A stretch of 64,000 nt of DNA. Origin: Aquilaria yunnanensis. Lineage: Eukaryota; Streptophyta; Magnoliopsida; Malvales; Thymelaeaceae. The DNA is taken from NCBI GenBank assembly GCA_039654915.1, contig CM077600.1, positions 34,543,992-34,607,991 of the forward strand, given 5' to 3'. The notes under the pieces were generated by a model. It saw nothing but the letters and a program-made list of their open reading frames with translations, did no database searches and was not told where the DNA came from. Position 1 is the first letter of the stretch. Each line of letters opens with the position of its first letter. Made by a program: the position numbers and the translations under genes. Of the stretch, positions 1 to 9,399 are shown piece by piece.

Positions 1-2178
1 GTGGAGTTTAAGAAGAGGGAAGAAGGGTTTGGAGCTGCATAACCCGTTTTCCAGCTTCTCCACTCCATTTCTCTCTCAAATTAAGCTTGGAATCAAAAGC
101 TTTTGGTGCCAAAAGGTGCAATTAAGGGTGTATAAGCTTGGAGGATGCATTTTCAAGCTTGAATCCATGTTTTTGAAGCTTGGAGAGGCGTTTTTCTCCA
201 TCCCCTGTTTTTGAACGAGGTATGATTCATGTTCTTGATTGAATTCGTGTTATTTGATTGATTGGAAGCTTGGGTTTTGGTTGGAAGAGGTGTTTTTGAT
301 GTTTAGGAGCTTTGTTTTGGTTTGAATTTGTGTAGAACTTTGGAAGCTTGTTTGGAAGAGGAAGGGTTCGAATTCTTGCTTGTTCTTGGTGTTAAGGTAA
401 GGGAGAAAGTGTTTTTAAGTTGTTGGATTGCTTTTGGATTGAAATGGATTGAGAAAGTTGAGTAATTTTTGGGTATGGTGTGAAGAAACGTTTTGGGAAT
501 TATGATGGACTAGCTATGTTCGAAGGATTGGTTTGATGCTTCTAATGCATCATAGTTTGGCTTTGATAGTTGGTTTTGTTCCTTGCAACATGTACTTCAT
601 GTGTATGAAATTTGGTAACTTTTGATGCATGTTTGCTATATGTATTCGGTTGCCAAAGTTCGTAGCAGCAAACGGCCGAATTCTGCATTTCTGCAGAATT
701 GGCGACGCGGCGCCAATTGGCCCGAAAATTGGCGACGCGTCGCCAATTCAATTTTTCTTCACAGAGCGTTTGTTCGTTGGCGACGCGTCGCCAATTCCTT
801 TTTGCCTTTGGCGACGCGGCGCCAACACCTAAAAATGGGGGGTTTGACTTTTTGCTGCGTTGACTCGACCGAGACTACGGAAGGTTCGGAACGTGCCTAA
901 GGGTCCGAGGATCCCGATGGTACTCCGAGACTTCCGAAAGTCCCACCGGAAGTATGAGTTTTCTTGAACTGTTTGAGGTAAGTAAGTTGCTTAGGCAACA
1001 AGTAAGGAAACAAATGTTGCAATTGAACTTAATTAGCTATAAATAGCTCAGGTGAGAGGTTTAGAACCCTCGTCGGCCTAGCCGTGCCGGAGCCACGAGG
1101 CCACGAGGCGAAACCTTGTTCATCTAGTTTACATCAAAGAGGCCTTGCGGCCTAGTCTACAAGTCCCATCATAAATTCCCCTGCATAACAATTAGGTGAG
1201 AGGTTCTATGTTTGAATGAGGCTTGCTAAGGTTCGCCCTTGAGCCATATGATAGGTTGCTAAGTGATAGCGCTTGGCCTATATGTCAGGTTGCTAAGTGA
1301 TTGCGCTTGGCCTGTATATGTGTCAGGTTGCTAAGTGATTGCACTTGGCCTGATACAGAGGACTACTTGAGGAGAGGTCTACCGGCCTAGTATATATATA
1401 TATGACTAGTACCCTCATGCTGTGTGAGCTCGCAGCCAGAGTCCTAGCTTTTTCTTGCAGGTACATCGAAGACCCTTACTGAGAATGTTGAATTCTCACT
1501 CCCTGTTTGTTATGCAGAGTCTGAAGTAGCAGGACCGGATAATCGCTGAGGATTATCACGGTAGTACCTTTTTGTCTGTAAAGGTACGGTAGTTGAGAAA
1601 CTTTAAGTTTCTAGCTTGCTTAAGTGTTTAGTTGGTCTGTTGGTCAGGCTGTGGTACTAACTTGCTTCTTCCTTTGGCTGCAGAGCCTAGTAGCACTTGG
1701 CAAAGGACTTGTGAGACTCGCCACTGGGACAGGAGTCCAAAGTGGGAGCTAGGGTAAAAGATCTCAGCAAAGTCTTGTATTTTGATACAGTACTTTATTT
1801 TGCCTCCAGTATTTATGTTATAAAGAGTCCTTGACTCAGGGGATTGTTCTCTGGGTGAGAGCATTAATTACTTATGTATAAATGCTTTCACGAGCGGTGT
1901 ATGTGTAGTTAATCACTCAAAGGTTGATTTTGATATGCTTTGGCATTTTGTATTTATTTATATAGAATTTTACTTAGCCGGCTAATTGTCTAAATGATTA
2001 AATGTTTTATGGTTTTAATAAACCAAGTCAAAGCATAAGTGCATACATATTGCATTTCTAGGTTAATCAACTAGTAGCATTGGATTTAATCCACACACAT
2101 AACCAGCTAGCCAATTACAATCCACCGTGAGACAAACGCTCACAGGGTATCCCGGGCAGGGGCACGGGGATCGTGTCA
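1..2178 (+). mobile_element. LTR (5'-truncated by window) of a long-LTR retrotransposon, copy A
   Basis: This stretch is nearly identical to 49958-52135, a solo LTR with a defined target duplication, so its 3' edge can be set at the shared terminal TGTCA ending at 2178. About 330 bases of the 5' end lie outside the window. It carries four CpG-rich palindromes at 699-716, 729-746, 777-794 and 808-825, three short tandem copies of a gcttggcctgta-type segment at about 1255-1355, a TATA-rich run near 1390, and AATAAA near 2017, which suggests plus orientation. No primer-binding site follows; a tandem array does. It is therefore a solo LTR or LTR fragment, probably inserted in or beside the array. 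The short NWRRVAN-repeat ORFs inside are translations of the palindromes, not genes. Confidence 0.85.
699..825. repeat. Four CpG-rich palindromes in LTR copy A
   Basis: Four 18-bp palindromes of the form TTGGCGACGCG(T/G)CGCCAA occur within 127 bp, two with central T and two with central G. The same four are kept at 50657-50782 in copy B. They sit in an otherwise AT-rich LTR and are unusually CpG-dense. They could be protein-binding sites or hairpins; no function can be assigned from sequence alone. Confidence 0.8.
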
Positions 2179-3600
2179 CCTTAGAACCTCTAACGATAGG
2201 AAAGGTTCTATCGTTGTAAGATGGACTGAATGATTGATTGTTTGTTTGAGGTTTAAGGAAAGGTCCTTAGAACCTCTAACGATAGAAAAGGTTCTATCGT
2301 TGTAAGATGGACTGAATGATTGATTGTTTGTTTGAGGTTTAAGGAAAGGTCCTTAGAACCTCTAACGATAGGAAAGGTTCTATCGTTGTAAGATGGACTG
2401 AATGATTGATTGTTTGTTTGAGGTTTAAGGAAAGGTCCTTAGAACCTCTAACGATAGGAAAGGTTCTATCGTTGTAAGATGGACTGAATGATTGATTGTT
2501 TGTTTGAGGTTTAAGGAAAGTTCCTTAGAACCTCTAACGATAGGAAATGTTCTATCGTTGTAAGATGGACTGAATGATTGATTGTTTGTTTGAGGTTTAA
2601 GGAAAGGTCCTTAGAACCTCTAACGATAGGAAAGGTTCTATCGTTGTAAGATGGACTGAATGATTGATTGTTTGTTTGAGGTTTAAGGAAAGGTCCTCAG
2701 AACCTCTAACGATAGGAAATGTTCTATCGTTGTAAGATGGACTGAATGATTGATCGTTTGTTTGAGGTTTAAGGAAAGGTCCTTAGAACCTCTAACGATA
2801 GGAAAGGTTCTATCGTTGTAAGATGGACTGAATGATTGATTGTTTGTTTGAGGTTTAAGGAAAGGTCCTTAGAACCTCTAACGATGGGAAAGGTTCTATC
2901 GTTGTAAGATGGACTGAATGATTGATTGTTTGTTTGAGGTTTAAGGAAAGGTCCTTAGAACCTCTAACGATAGGAAAGGTTCCTTAGAACCTCTAACGAT
3001 AGGAAAGGTTCTATCGTTGTAAGATGGATTGAATGATTGATTGTTTGTTTGAGGTTTAAGGAAAGGTCCTTAGAACCTCTAACGATAGGAAAGGTTCTAT
3101 CGTTGTAAGATGGACTGAATGATTGATTGTTTGTTTGAGGTTTAAGGAAAGTTCCTTAGAACCTCTAACGATAGGAAATGTTCTATCGTTGTAAGATGGA
3201 CTGAATGATTGATTGTTTGTTTGAGGTTAAAGAAAGGTCCTTAGAACCTCTAACGATAGGAAAGGTTCTATCGTTGTAAGATGGACTGAATGATTGATTG
3301 TTTGAGGTTAAGGAAAGGTCCTTAGAAACTCTACGATAGGAAAGCTCCTATCGTTGTAAGATGGACTGATTGATTGATTGTTTGAGGTTAAGGAACTCTC
3401 CTTAGAACCTCGACGATAGGAACTCTCCTATCGTTGCAAGTTTGAGGTTAAGGGCCCTACCTTAGAACCTCGACGATAGGAACCCTCCTATCGTTGCAAG
3501 TTTGAGGTTAAGGGCCCTACCTTAAAACCTCGACGATAGGAACCCTCCTATCGTTGCAAGATGGACTGATTGATTACGAGGCAAAGGTTCCGTCCTTAGA
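2179..3600. repeat. 86-bp tandem repeat array with a conserved hairpin
   Basis: About 18 units are arranged head to tail. The first start at 2181, 2267, 2353, 2439, 2525 and 2611, giving an 86-bp period. A 28-bp short unit lies at 2955, and units decay and shorten to about 60 bp after 3320. Each unit contains the inverted pair AACGATAG...CTATCGTT. In the decayed units near 3400-3560 the loop has changed but the stem is kept as ACGATAGGA...TCCTATCGT. The array abuts the 3' end of LTR copy A. It is not a CRISPR: there are no variable spacers and the host is a eukaryote. Confidence 0.9.
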
Positions 3601-4158
3601 ACCTCGTTGAAATTGAAATTGATTGTGGAGAAAAACTCTTTCCTCCTTTTTAAGTACCTCAGACAATCGAAGTTGAAATGTTCTAGTCGGAAGTGTGAAT
3701 TTTAATAATAGGTGAGTGCAGAAATTTAGACTTCGATGAGATGAGTGAATCTTGATGATGACAATAACACTAATAAATTATGTAAAGGGAACGGATGTTT
3801 GGAATCAATATCCAAGGTTCATCTAATATTTTTTTCAGTAAATATAGATTCCCTTGTGAGATATGTCATCCAAATAAGGTTGAAGCTTAACTACCCCAAA
3901 ATGTCATGCTTAGTAGACCTAATAGGATGCGTCTCACGAGTAATAAAAATTACTCTTTACTCAGCCATTCCAACCTAAAGGCGTTGTCCTGTGGTTTTAA
4001 TATCAGCATGGACGAAACTATCTTATAAAAAAAGAAATTCCCTGAAAAGAAAAACTGAAACGCGAAAGAAAATGCTGATAATAAAACTAAAGGACAAGAA
4101 AAACGGATCAGATCGCTTCTTTCTTCCACAATACTTCAACAGGGTGAGTAGAGGACCA
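3601..4158. other. Spacer between tandem array and LOG-like gene
   Basis: Unique-looking AT-rich DNA with no gene that I can support. The proximal part is likely the 3' untranslated region of the minus-strand LOG-like gene. Confidence 0.4.
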
Positions 4159-4788
4159 TTATGGGAGTGAACTGGTCGGGAAAGACTGTCGTGTCCAGTC
4201 TATCTGAATCATTGCTGGATCTGGTTCAGGAACAAAAGCTTGTATTTTATCTAGCAATTCTTCAGCAGTTGTTGCGGATATTATGATTCGCCGTGCCACT
4301 CTTGATATGAAATTCTTCTGCATAGCATAATCCATAAAAGCTATCAGACCTGTAAAGAAATTGTTAACATTCAAAAGCCCAATGGGTTTCTTATGCAAAT
4401 TAAGTTGGGCCATGGAAGCAATTTGAAAGACTTCTCCCAATGTGCCAAAACCACCTGGTAGAGCGATAAAAGCATCAGCATTTAAAAGCATTTGTAACAC
4501 ACGCTCTTGTAAATTTTTAACCACTAATTCTTCTCCAATCGTGCCCCCAGAAACAAATTTCAAAGGTCCAGGGATGATGCCCAAAACTTGACTTCCTCCT
4601 AAAGATGCTGCTGATGCTACACCTCCCATTAATCCGACACTACCTCCTCTATAAACTAAATGTATTTTTCGCTCAGCTAATACTCTACCCAAATGGTTGG
4701 CTGCCTTTAAATACTTTTCATCTTTTCCAGGAAAAGCCCCAGAAAATACACAAATACTTTGGGATTTACGAGTTGGGGTTTTCTCCAT
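4159..4788 (-). CDS. Intronless LOG-family protein (cytokinin riboside 5'-monophosphate phosphoribohydrolase-like)
   Basis: A 209-residue ORF of the LOG / lysine-decarboxylase-like Rossmann family. LOG enzymes cut the ribose phosphate off cytokinin nucleotides to give free active cytokinin in the cytosol. Visible motifs are an N-terminal ICVFSG strand, a glycine-rich segment at about 45-55 (YRGGSVGLMG, where an Arg replaces the usual Gly) and the signature PGGFGTLGE at 111-119. The usual Arg-Lys pair after the middle helix is changed: residues 95-99 read QERVL, so the Lys is absent. Typical plant LOG genes have several introns and this one has none, so it is either a retrocopy or a member of a divergent intronless clade. 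The Met at 4788 is chosen because the family fold starts about ten residues later; the ORF is open further upstream but that part is unlike LOG and overlaps a TATA-like box. Activity is uncertain. Confidence 0.8.
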   Translation of the reverse strand: MEKTPTRKSQSICVFSGAFPGKDEKYLKAANHLGRVLAERKIHLVYRGGSVGLMGGVASAASLGGSQVLGIIPGPLKFVSGGTIGEELVVKNLQERVLQMLLNADAFIALPGGFGTLGEVFQIASMAQLNLHKKPIGLLNVNNFFTGLIAFMDYAMQKNFISRVARRIIISATTAEELLDKIQAFVPEPDPAMIQIDWTRQSFPTSSLP

Positions 4789-4820
4789 TCCTATCCTTAC
4801 CCTTGTGAGAAAAGAGGATA

Positions 4821-4828
4821 TATTTATA
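4821..4828 (-). promoter_or_regulatory. TATA-like box upstream of the LOG-like gene
   Basis: TATAAATA on the minus strand, about 35 bases before the LOG-like ATG. The flanking context (TATAAATA preceded by a CATCTCTA-like segment, then a TACATTATTGCC-like segment further out) also occurs upstream of the virus-like ORF at 5940. The short distance to the ATG implies a very short leader if it is used. Confidence 0.4.
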
Positions 4829-4909
4829 GAGATGAAGAGATAAGGCAATAATTTTATTTTCAAGAATGGATACATTATTGCCAGCTATTCACAGTAGTCA
4901 CGAGTATGA

Positions 4910-5332
4910 CTCTGGTCAGGTATGGGTACACTATCGTTAAAAGAGGAGGAAAATTTTCAAAATAGCTGTTAGCATGTACAGTAGTCACTACTGTAGCTTA
5001 TGTCAGGAGTAGGTACGTGATTGTTGGAAGAGAAGGAAAATTTCAAAAGTGGCAGCTATATACAGTAGTCCGTGTCAGGAGTGGGTACATTATTGCCAAA
5101 GGAGAAGGAAAATTTCAAAAGCGACAGCTAGCATGTACAGTAATCGTGACTTTGGTTCACGTCAGGAGTGGATACATTATTACCAAAAGGGGAGGAAAAT
5201 TTCAAAAGTGACAGCTAGTACGTACAGTAATCGTGACTTTGGTTCACGTCAGGAGTGGATACATTATTACCAAAAGGGGAGGAAAATTTCAAAAGCGACA
5301 GCTAGCACGTACAGTAATCGTGACTTTGATCC
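4910..5332. repeat. Tandem ~85-bp repeats upstream of the LOG-like gene
   Basis: Five units begin near 4915, 4999, 5075, 5161 and 5246. Each contains a TCAGGAGTGG start, GAGGAAAATTTC, GACAGCTAGC and GTACAGTAATCGTGAC. The last three are nearly identical. Diverged single copies lie at about 6024-6105 and 6853-6945, upstream of two of the virus-like ORFs. This looks like an amplified promoter or upstream module shared by the cluster. Short ORFs in the array are incidental. Confidence 0.75.
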
Positions 5333-5376
5333 TCGTCTTCCACTGGCTTTGCGTCCAGTAATGGCTTCAATGCTTT

Positions 5377-5940
5377 CTATGAATCGGTGATTTGCATCTC
5401 ATTTAGCTTTCTCACAAACTGGCAAACAGGGTCGTTTAGGGTCAGATTCCCAAGACTGTAACGATCTCGTTCTTTTTGGCAAATTATCCATAATCCAACA
5501 ACCTCAAATTGCACTATTCCGCAAGAATGCGCTTCAAGAACCTCTCGGATATCTTCCAGAGATTCCTTACGCAAGCCATTCTTGATTAATTTTATTCTAT
5601 TTTCACGATTTCTGGTAATCACTCCTGGAGAACGACATTTAGCACCGCAAATCTACCATCCACAATTATGACAAACGCCTAGCCTATTTGCTCTTCTCTT
5701 TTTGGCATAAGCGCTTTTACCAAAGCCGGGCATACGGGGAAAGAACGCATCTGGAACTTCACCAGCCGAACGAACCTTAGCTTCGATTAGCCATCGCACA
5801 TTATCAGGAATGCCTTTGTGCATAAATACTCTGAATCGTTCACATCTAGCTTGATAAATCGTTTTAAGAACATTTATTAGGAAGGAAGGAAAATACTTTC
5901 GTAGGGCGGAAAGAGAAGACTCCATTGATGAAGGAGGCAA
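5377..5940 (-). pseudogene. Virus-like nucleic-acid-binding protein ORF, copy 1, interrupted by one in-frame stop
   Basis: Same family as the intact copies at 6142-6690 and 6979-7527, but an in-frame TAG at 5650-5652 falls inside the cysteine cluster and splits it into 95-residue and about 90-residue parts. No frameshift is needed to join the two parts. The start is probably at 5925, where it aligns with the other copies. A lysine/arginine-rich stretch precedes the first two cysteines, as in the cysteine-rich proteins of carlaviruses and relatives (Betaflexiviridae). It is read here as a plant-resident, virus-derived sequence. It could be a pseudogene or encode a truncated protein that lacks half the zinc-finger-like motif. 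Confidence 0.6.
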
Positions 5941-5983
5941 AGAAAGAAATTAGTGATTGTAGGAAACGGAAATAACTAACACA

Positions 5984-5991
5984 TATTTATA
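5984..5991 (-). promoter_or_regulatory. TATA-like box upstream of virus-like copy 1
   Basis: TATAAATA on the minus strand, about 45-60 bases before the start codon of copy 1. It lies in a block that resembles the DNA in front of the LOG-like gene and virus-like copy 2. Confidence 0.4.
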
Positions 5992-6141
5992 GTGATGAAA
6001 GGGATAATGCGTTAATTACACTTACAGAAGCAAGTACATTATTGTCAAAAGAAAAGACAAATGACAGCTTATATGTACAGCAATCATGACTGTGGCTCTC
6101 ATCTTCCACTGATTTATATCTAGTAATGGCTTCAATGCCTT

Positions 6142-6690
6142 CTATGAGTCGAGGATTTGCTTCCCATCCAGTTTTCCTACAAGCTGGCAAACAGGGTCGT
6201 TTACAGTCACATTCCCAAGACTGTAATGGTCTCGTTCTTTATGGTAAGTCCTCCACAATTTGACAATTTGACCTTGCACTTTTCCACAAGAATGCGTTTC
6301 AAGAGTCTCTCGGATATCTTCCAGAGATTCCTTACGCATGCCATTCTTAATGAATTTTCTTTTATCTTCACGATTTGTGGAGATGTATCCTAAAGAGCGA
6401 CATTTAGTATTACAATTCCATCGCCCACATTTATAACACACGCCTAGTCTCTTTGCTCTTCGCCTTTTGGCATAACGGCTTTTACCTAAACCGGGCATGC
6501 GGGGCATAAATACATCTGGAACTTCACCCGCCAAACGGACCTTAGCTTCAATTATCCACTGCACATTATCGGGAATGCCTTTGCGTGTAAAAACTCTGAT
6601 TCTTTCACATCTAGCAAGGTAGATCTTTTTAAGGACTTTTATTGGAAGGAAAGGAAAGTATTTTCGCAGTGCAGAAAGAGTAGAATCCAT
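6142..6690 (-). CDS. Virus-like cysteine-rich nucleic-acid-binding protein, intact copy 2
   Basis: An intact single-exon ORF of 182 residues. Residues about 69-82 are strongly basic (core YAKRRRAKRL), followed directly by a C-x2-C-x4-C-x3-C cluster at 85, 88, 93 and 97. Further cysteines sit near 134 (HSCG) and 166 (DPVC). A basic arm followed by a zinc-finger-like cluster, next to a helix-rich N-terminal part, recalls the small nucleic-acid-binding proteins of carlaviruses, which in viruses bind RNA and can suppress silencing. The ORF is longer than the viral proteins because of a C-terminal extension. Retention of an open frame alongside a near-identical paralogue suggests a domesticated, possibly expressed gene. 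The family call is by motif resemblance only. The ATG at 6690 matches the aligned starts of the other copies. Confidence 0.6.
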   Translation of the reverse strand: MDSTLSALRKYFPFLPIKVLKKIYLARCERIRVFTRKGIPDNVQWIIEAKVRLAGEVPDVFMPRMPGLGKSRYAKRRRAKRLGVCYKCGRWNCNTKCRSLGYISTNREDKRKFIKNGMRKESLEDIRETLETHSCGKVQGQIVKLWRTYHKERDHYSLGNVTVNDPVCQLVGKLDGKQILDS

Positions 6691-6808
6691 TTATGAGAGA
6701 AGAATTTGAGAGGAGAGGGAATGAATCAGTTATTGTAGGAGACTGGAATAACCGACTTTAGAAGTCACGGGGTATCTTATCCGCTGCTTAATCAGAAGGA
6801 AGAACACG

Positions 6809-6816
6809 CATTTATA
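6809..6816 (-). promoter_or_regulatory. TATA-like box upstream of virus-like copy 2
   Basis: TATAAATG on the minus strand, about 120 bases before the ATG of copy 2, in the same GCATTTATAGTGATGAAA context seen in front of copy 1. Confidence 0.35.
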
Positions 6817-6978
6817 GTGATGAAAATGGATAACGTGTCGATTACACTTAGGGGAGCATGTACATCTGTCAAAAGAAAATGCAAACTTTTCCAAATATAA
6901 CAAACTGTATGTACAGTAATTGTGACTGTGGCTCACATCTTCCATTGGTTTTACGTCCAGTAACGGCATTAACGGCTT

Positions 6979-7527
6979 CTATGAGTCGAGGATTTGCTTC
7001 CCATCCAGTTTTCTTACAAGCTGGCAAACAGGGTCATTTACAGTCAGATTCCCGGGACTGTAACGGTTTCGTTCTTCATGAAAAATGCTCCATAAACCAA
7101 GAAGTTCACGTTGCACAGATCCACAAGAATGCGTCTCAAAAGTCGATTGGATATCATCCAATGAGTCCTTACTCAGGCCATTCTTAATGAATCGTATTTT
7201 ATCTTCTCGATTATCAGAGATCATCCATAAAGAACGACATTTAGTATTACAAGTCCACCGTCCACATTTATGGCAGACTTGTAACCTTTTCACTCTTCGC
7301 TTTTTGGCATAAGTGCTTTTGCCTATACCAGGCATGTGAGACACAAATGCATCTGGGATTTTACCTGCCAGACGAACCTTGGCTTCGATTAACCACCGCA
7401 CATCTTCAGGGATTCCTTTGTGCATCAGAACTCTTAATCGTTCACAGCGAACTTGGTAGATCTTTTTGAGGATGTTCATTGGGAGAGAAGGGAAATACTT
7501 TCGCAAGGCGGAAAAAGTAGGATCCAT
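6979..7527 (-). CDS. Virus-like cysteine-rich nucleic-acid-binding protein, intact copy 3
   Basis: An intact 182-residue ORF, about 837 bp from copy 2, of identical length. It has the same basic arm (YAKKRRVKRL), the same C-x2-C-x4-C-x3-C spacing and the same HSCG and DPVC positions. Substitutions are spread over the protein while the cysteines are kept, which suggests selection on the protein. The DNA just upstream matches copy 2 as far as about 7640, but the TATA-like block seen in front of copies 1 and 2 is missing, so this is probably the outer edge of the duplicated unit. Function unknown; a nucleic-acid-binding role is inferred from the motif. Confidence 0.6.
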   Translation of the reverse strand: MDPTFSALRKYFPSLPMNILKKIYQVRCERLRVLMHKGIPEDVRWLIEAKVRLAGKIPDAFVSHMPGIGKSTYAKKRRVKRLQVCHKCGRWTCNTKCRSLWMISDNREDKIRFIKNGLSKDSLDDIQSTFETHSCGSVQRELLGLWSIFHEERNRYSPGNLTVNDPVCQLVRKLDGKQILDS

Positions 7528-7529
7528 TT

Positions 7530-9390
7530 TCTAGGAGGAAGTAAAAGAAAGAAGGGGTGAAGGAATCAGTTATTATGGGCAACTGAGAGAACCGACTTGA
7601 GAGTCACGGAGTACCGTATCCGCCGTTTAACCGGAAAAGTGGATCCTACTTTATTTTGGTATCATAGATATTTATTATCTTTGATATCTCGTCAGGCATG
7701 ACATTGATCCAGTCCTTGATTATTGAATCCATTGTCTGCTTTCGACGACAATATTTCTCGATATCCGCGCTTATCTTTGACCATAGCTATTTCTTATCTT
7801 GGATACCGCTAAGCTGACATCAATTCTGTCCATCCAGGTGTAGCCTCGACTATTGAATCGAATACTAAGCTTTTGACATATTGTCTACCTTATCCTTGAA
7901 TTCCTGATGCGGGTTGGTCCCGCATATTAGCTGTGTATCCAGTGATAGATTGGTAAGAGCTGATGACATTGAGATCTCAGCTTATACTGCTGAAACTGTG
8001 CCATGGATGTGCTTCCCATTTGGTTCCTATTATGCAAAAGCCATGCATGCATGATGTGAAATGCATGAATGCAGAGCATGTGGAATTGATGTTTTTTTTT
8101 TTTAGATCTAGTTCTTCATGTCTTTGCTTTACTGGATCTTCTTTGTGATTGCCTTCTTGGACTATTATTGAATCTCTTTATGCTTTCCTGGACAATTGTC
8201 CCTGTTATGGATTTTATATCATCGAAGGCTTATCTTCCAATGTCTCTTTGCCCATTTTCTTGTGGCCGTGCCGACACTTACTTATTCTCAAGTTATAATC
8301 TGAATGATTGCTCTTCCTTGAACTCATGTTTTGATCCATAAGACTTGCCCCCTTGTCTATTGAACTTCTTTGTTGGCAGTACTCCTCTTACGCTTTGTAG
8401 AGACTACTTTGCCCCCCTGAATATGGTATTTATGTGGATAAAAGGTATCGCCTCGCCTTTAACAGAAAGTCGAGCATTTCTAGACCTTTGTGATGGCACT
8501 TGATCGTAAATTTCTCTTACAAGAACCACATCTTATTAAAGAAAGACTCAAGCTATCTCCTTACTTTTAAGTCTACATACATTAATGAATAATGGTTTGG
8601 CCTTAAAGAAAAACTTTCATCAATTTGCAAAGCTTGACAAAGTAATTTACGGTCTTTGTTTTCAATTAAAATATCCTGCCATTCTTCCCTTTCCAACTCG
8701 AAGACATAAACTGTGCAAGGCAATAAGGTATAAACATGATTAACAAGGATAGCCTTTTAGCTGAATGAGGATGATATCGAGAGGTAACTGTTAGGTGTGA
8801 GGAAAGTTAAGTTTGAATGTTTTTTTTTTGTGGCAGTCTTTTAGCTGAATGAGAATAATATTAAGAGGTAAATATTAGGTCTGAGTAAAGTTAAGTTTGA
8901 GTGGTGTGAAAGAAGGGTATTTTAATACTACTCGTGAGCAGTATTAAATAAGGTAGAAACATGATTCACAATGATAGTCTTTTAACTGAATGAGGATGAT
9001 AAGTCTGAGGAAAGTTAAGTTTAAGTGGTTTGAAAGAAGGGTCTTTTAATACTTCTCGTGAGCAAATTTGATTATGATGAAAAACTCAATAGTGATGACC
9101 TCAAACTTGCCACTCTTTCCAGAAAGTTAAACCTCATCTGTTGCCCCCCAACTATCGTGGTCTTTATGTATGCTTGGCTTGAAAGTTGCTTTTATCTTCT
9201 AGACCGCCTTTGCAGGTTTTCAGTCTAGAATCCATAGCTCACTTTTTTTTTTCCTTTTGCTCTAGTTCGAGCCCTTTTTTTTTTCTCTTTTTTTTGTTTT
9301 TGTTTTTGTTTCCCTTTCTTTTTTTTTTTGTTTTGTTTTGTTTTGTTTTTTGTTTTTTTTTTTTTGTTTTTTTTTTTTGTGAGCTATGGT
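7530..9390. other. Non-coding, transposon-like DNA with poly-T tracts
   Basis: No gene is supported. The left part (7660-7960) has recurring ATATC and TTGAATC words. 8750-9070 contains three related segments with CTTTTAGCTGAATGAG and GAAAGTTAAGTTTGA. 9230-9380 is almost pure T/G. The Leu/Phe-rich ORF at 9186-9392 is only a translation of the T tract. Confidence 0.4.
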
Positions 9391-9399
9391 GATGACATA

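Noticed and set aside
622..900. ORFs with repeated NWRRVAN-like peptide, also at 50500-50857
   Set aside because: They translate the CpG palindromes of the LTR in several frames on both strands; no frame is favoured.
2179..3600. CRISPR-like array
   Set aside because: Whole units are repeated without variable spacers, and the genome is clearly a plant's.
4789..4875. 29-residue N-terminal extension of the LOG-like ORF
   Set aside because: It overlaps the TATA-like box, is unlike any LOG N-terminus, and a Met stands at the family start.
9186..9392. Phe/Leu-rich 68-residue ORF
   Set aside because: It is the translation of a poly-T/G tract.
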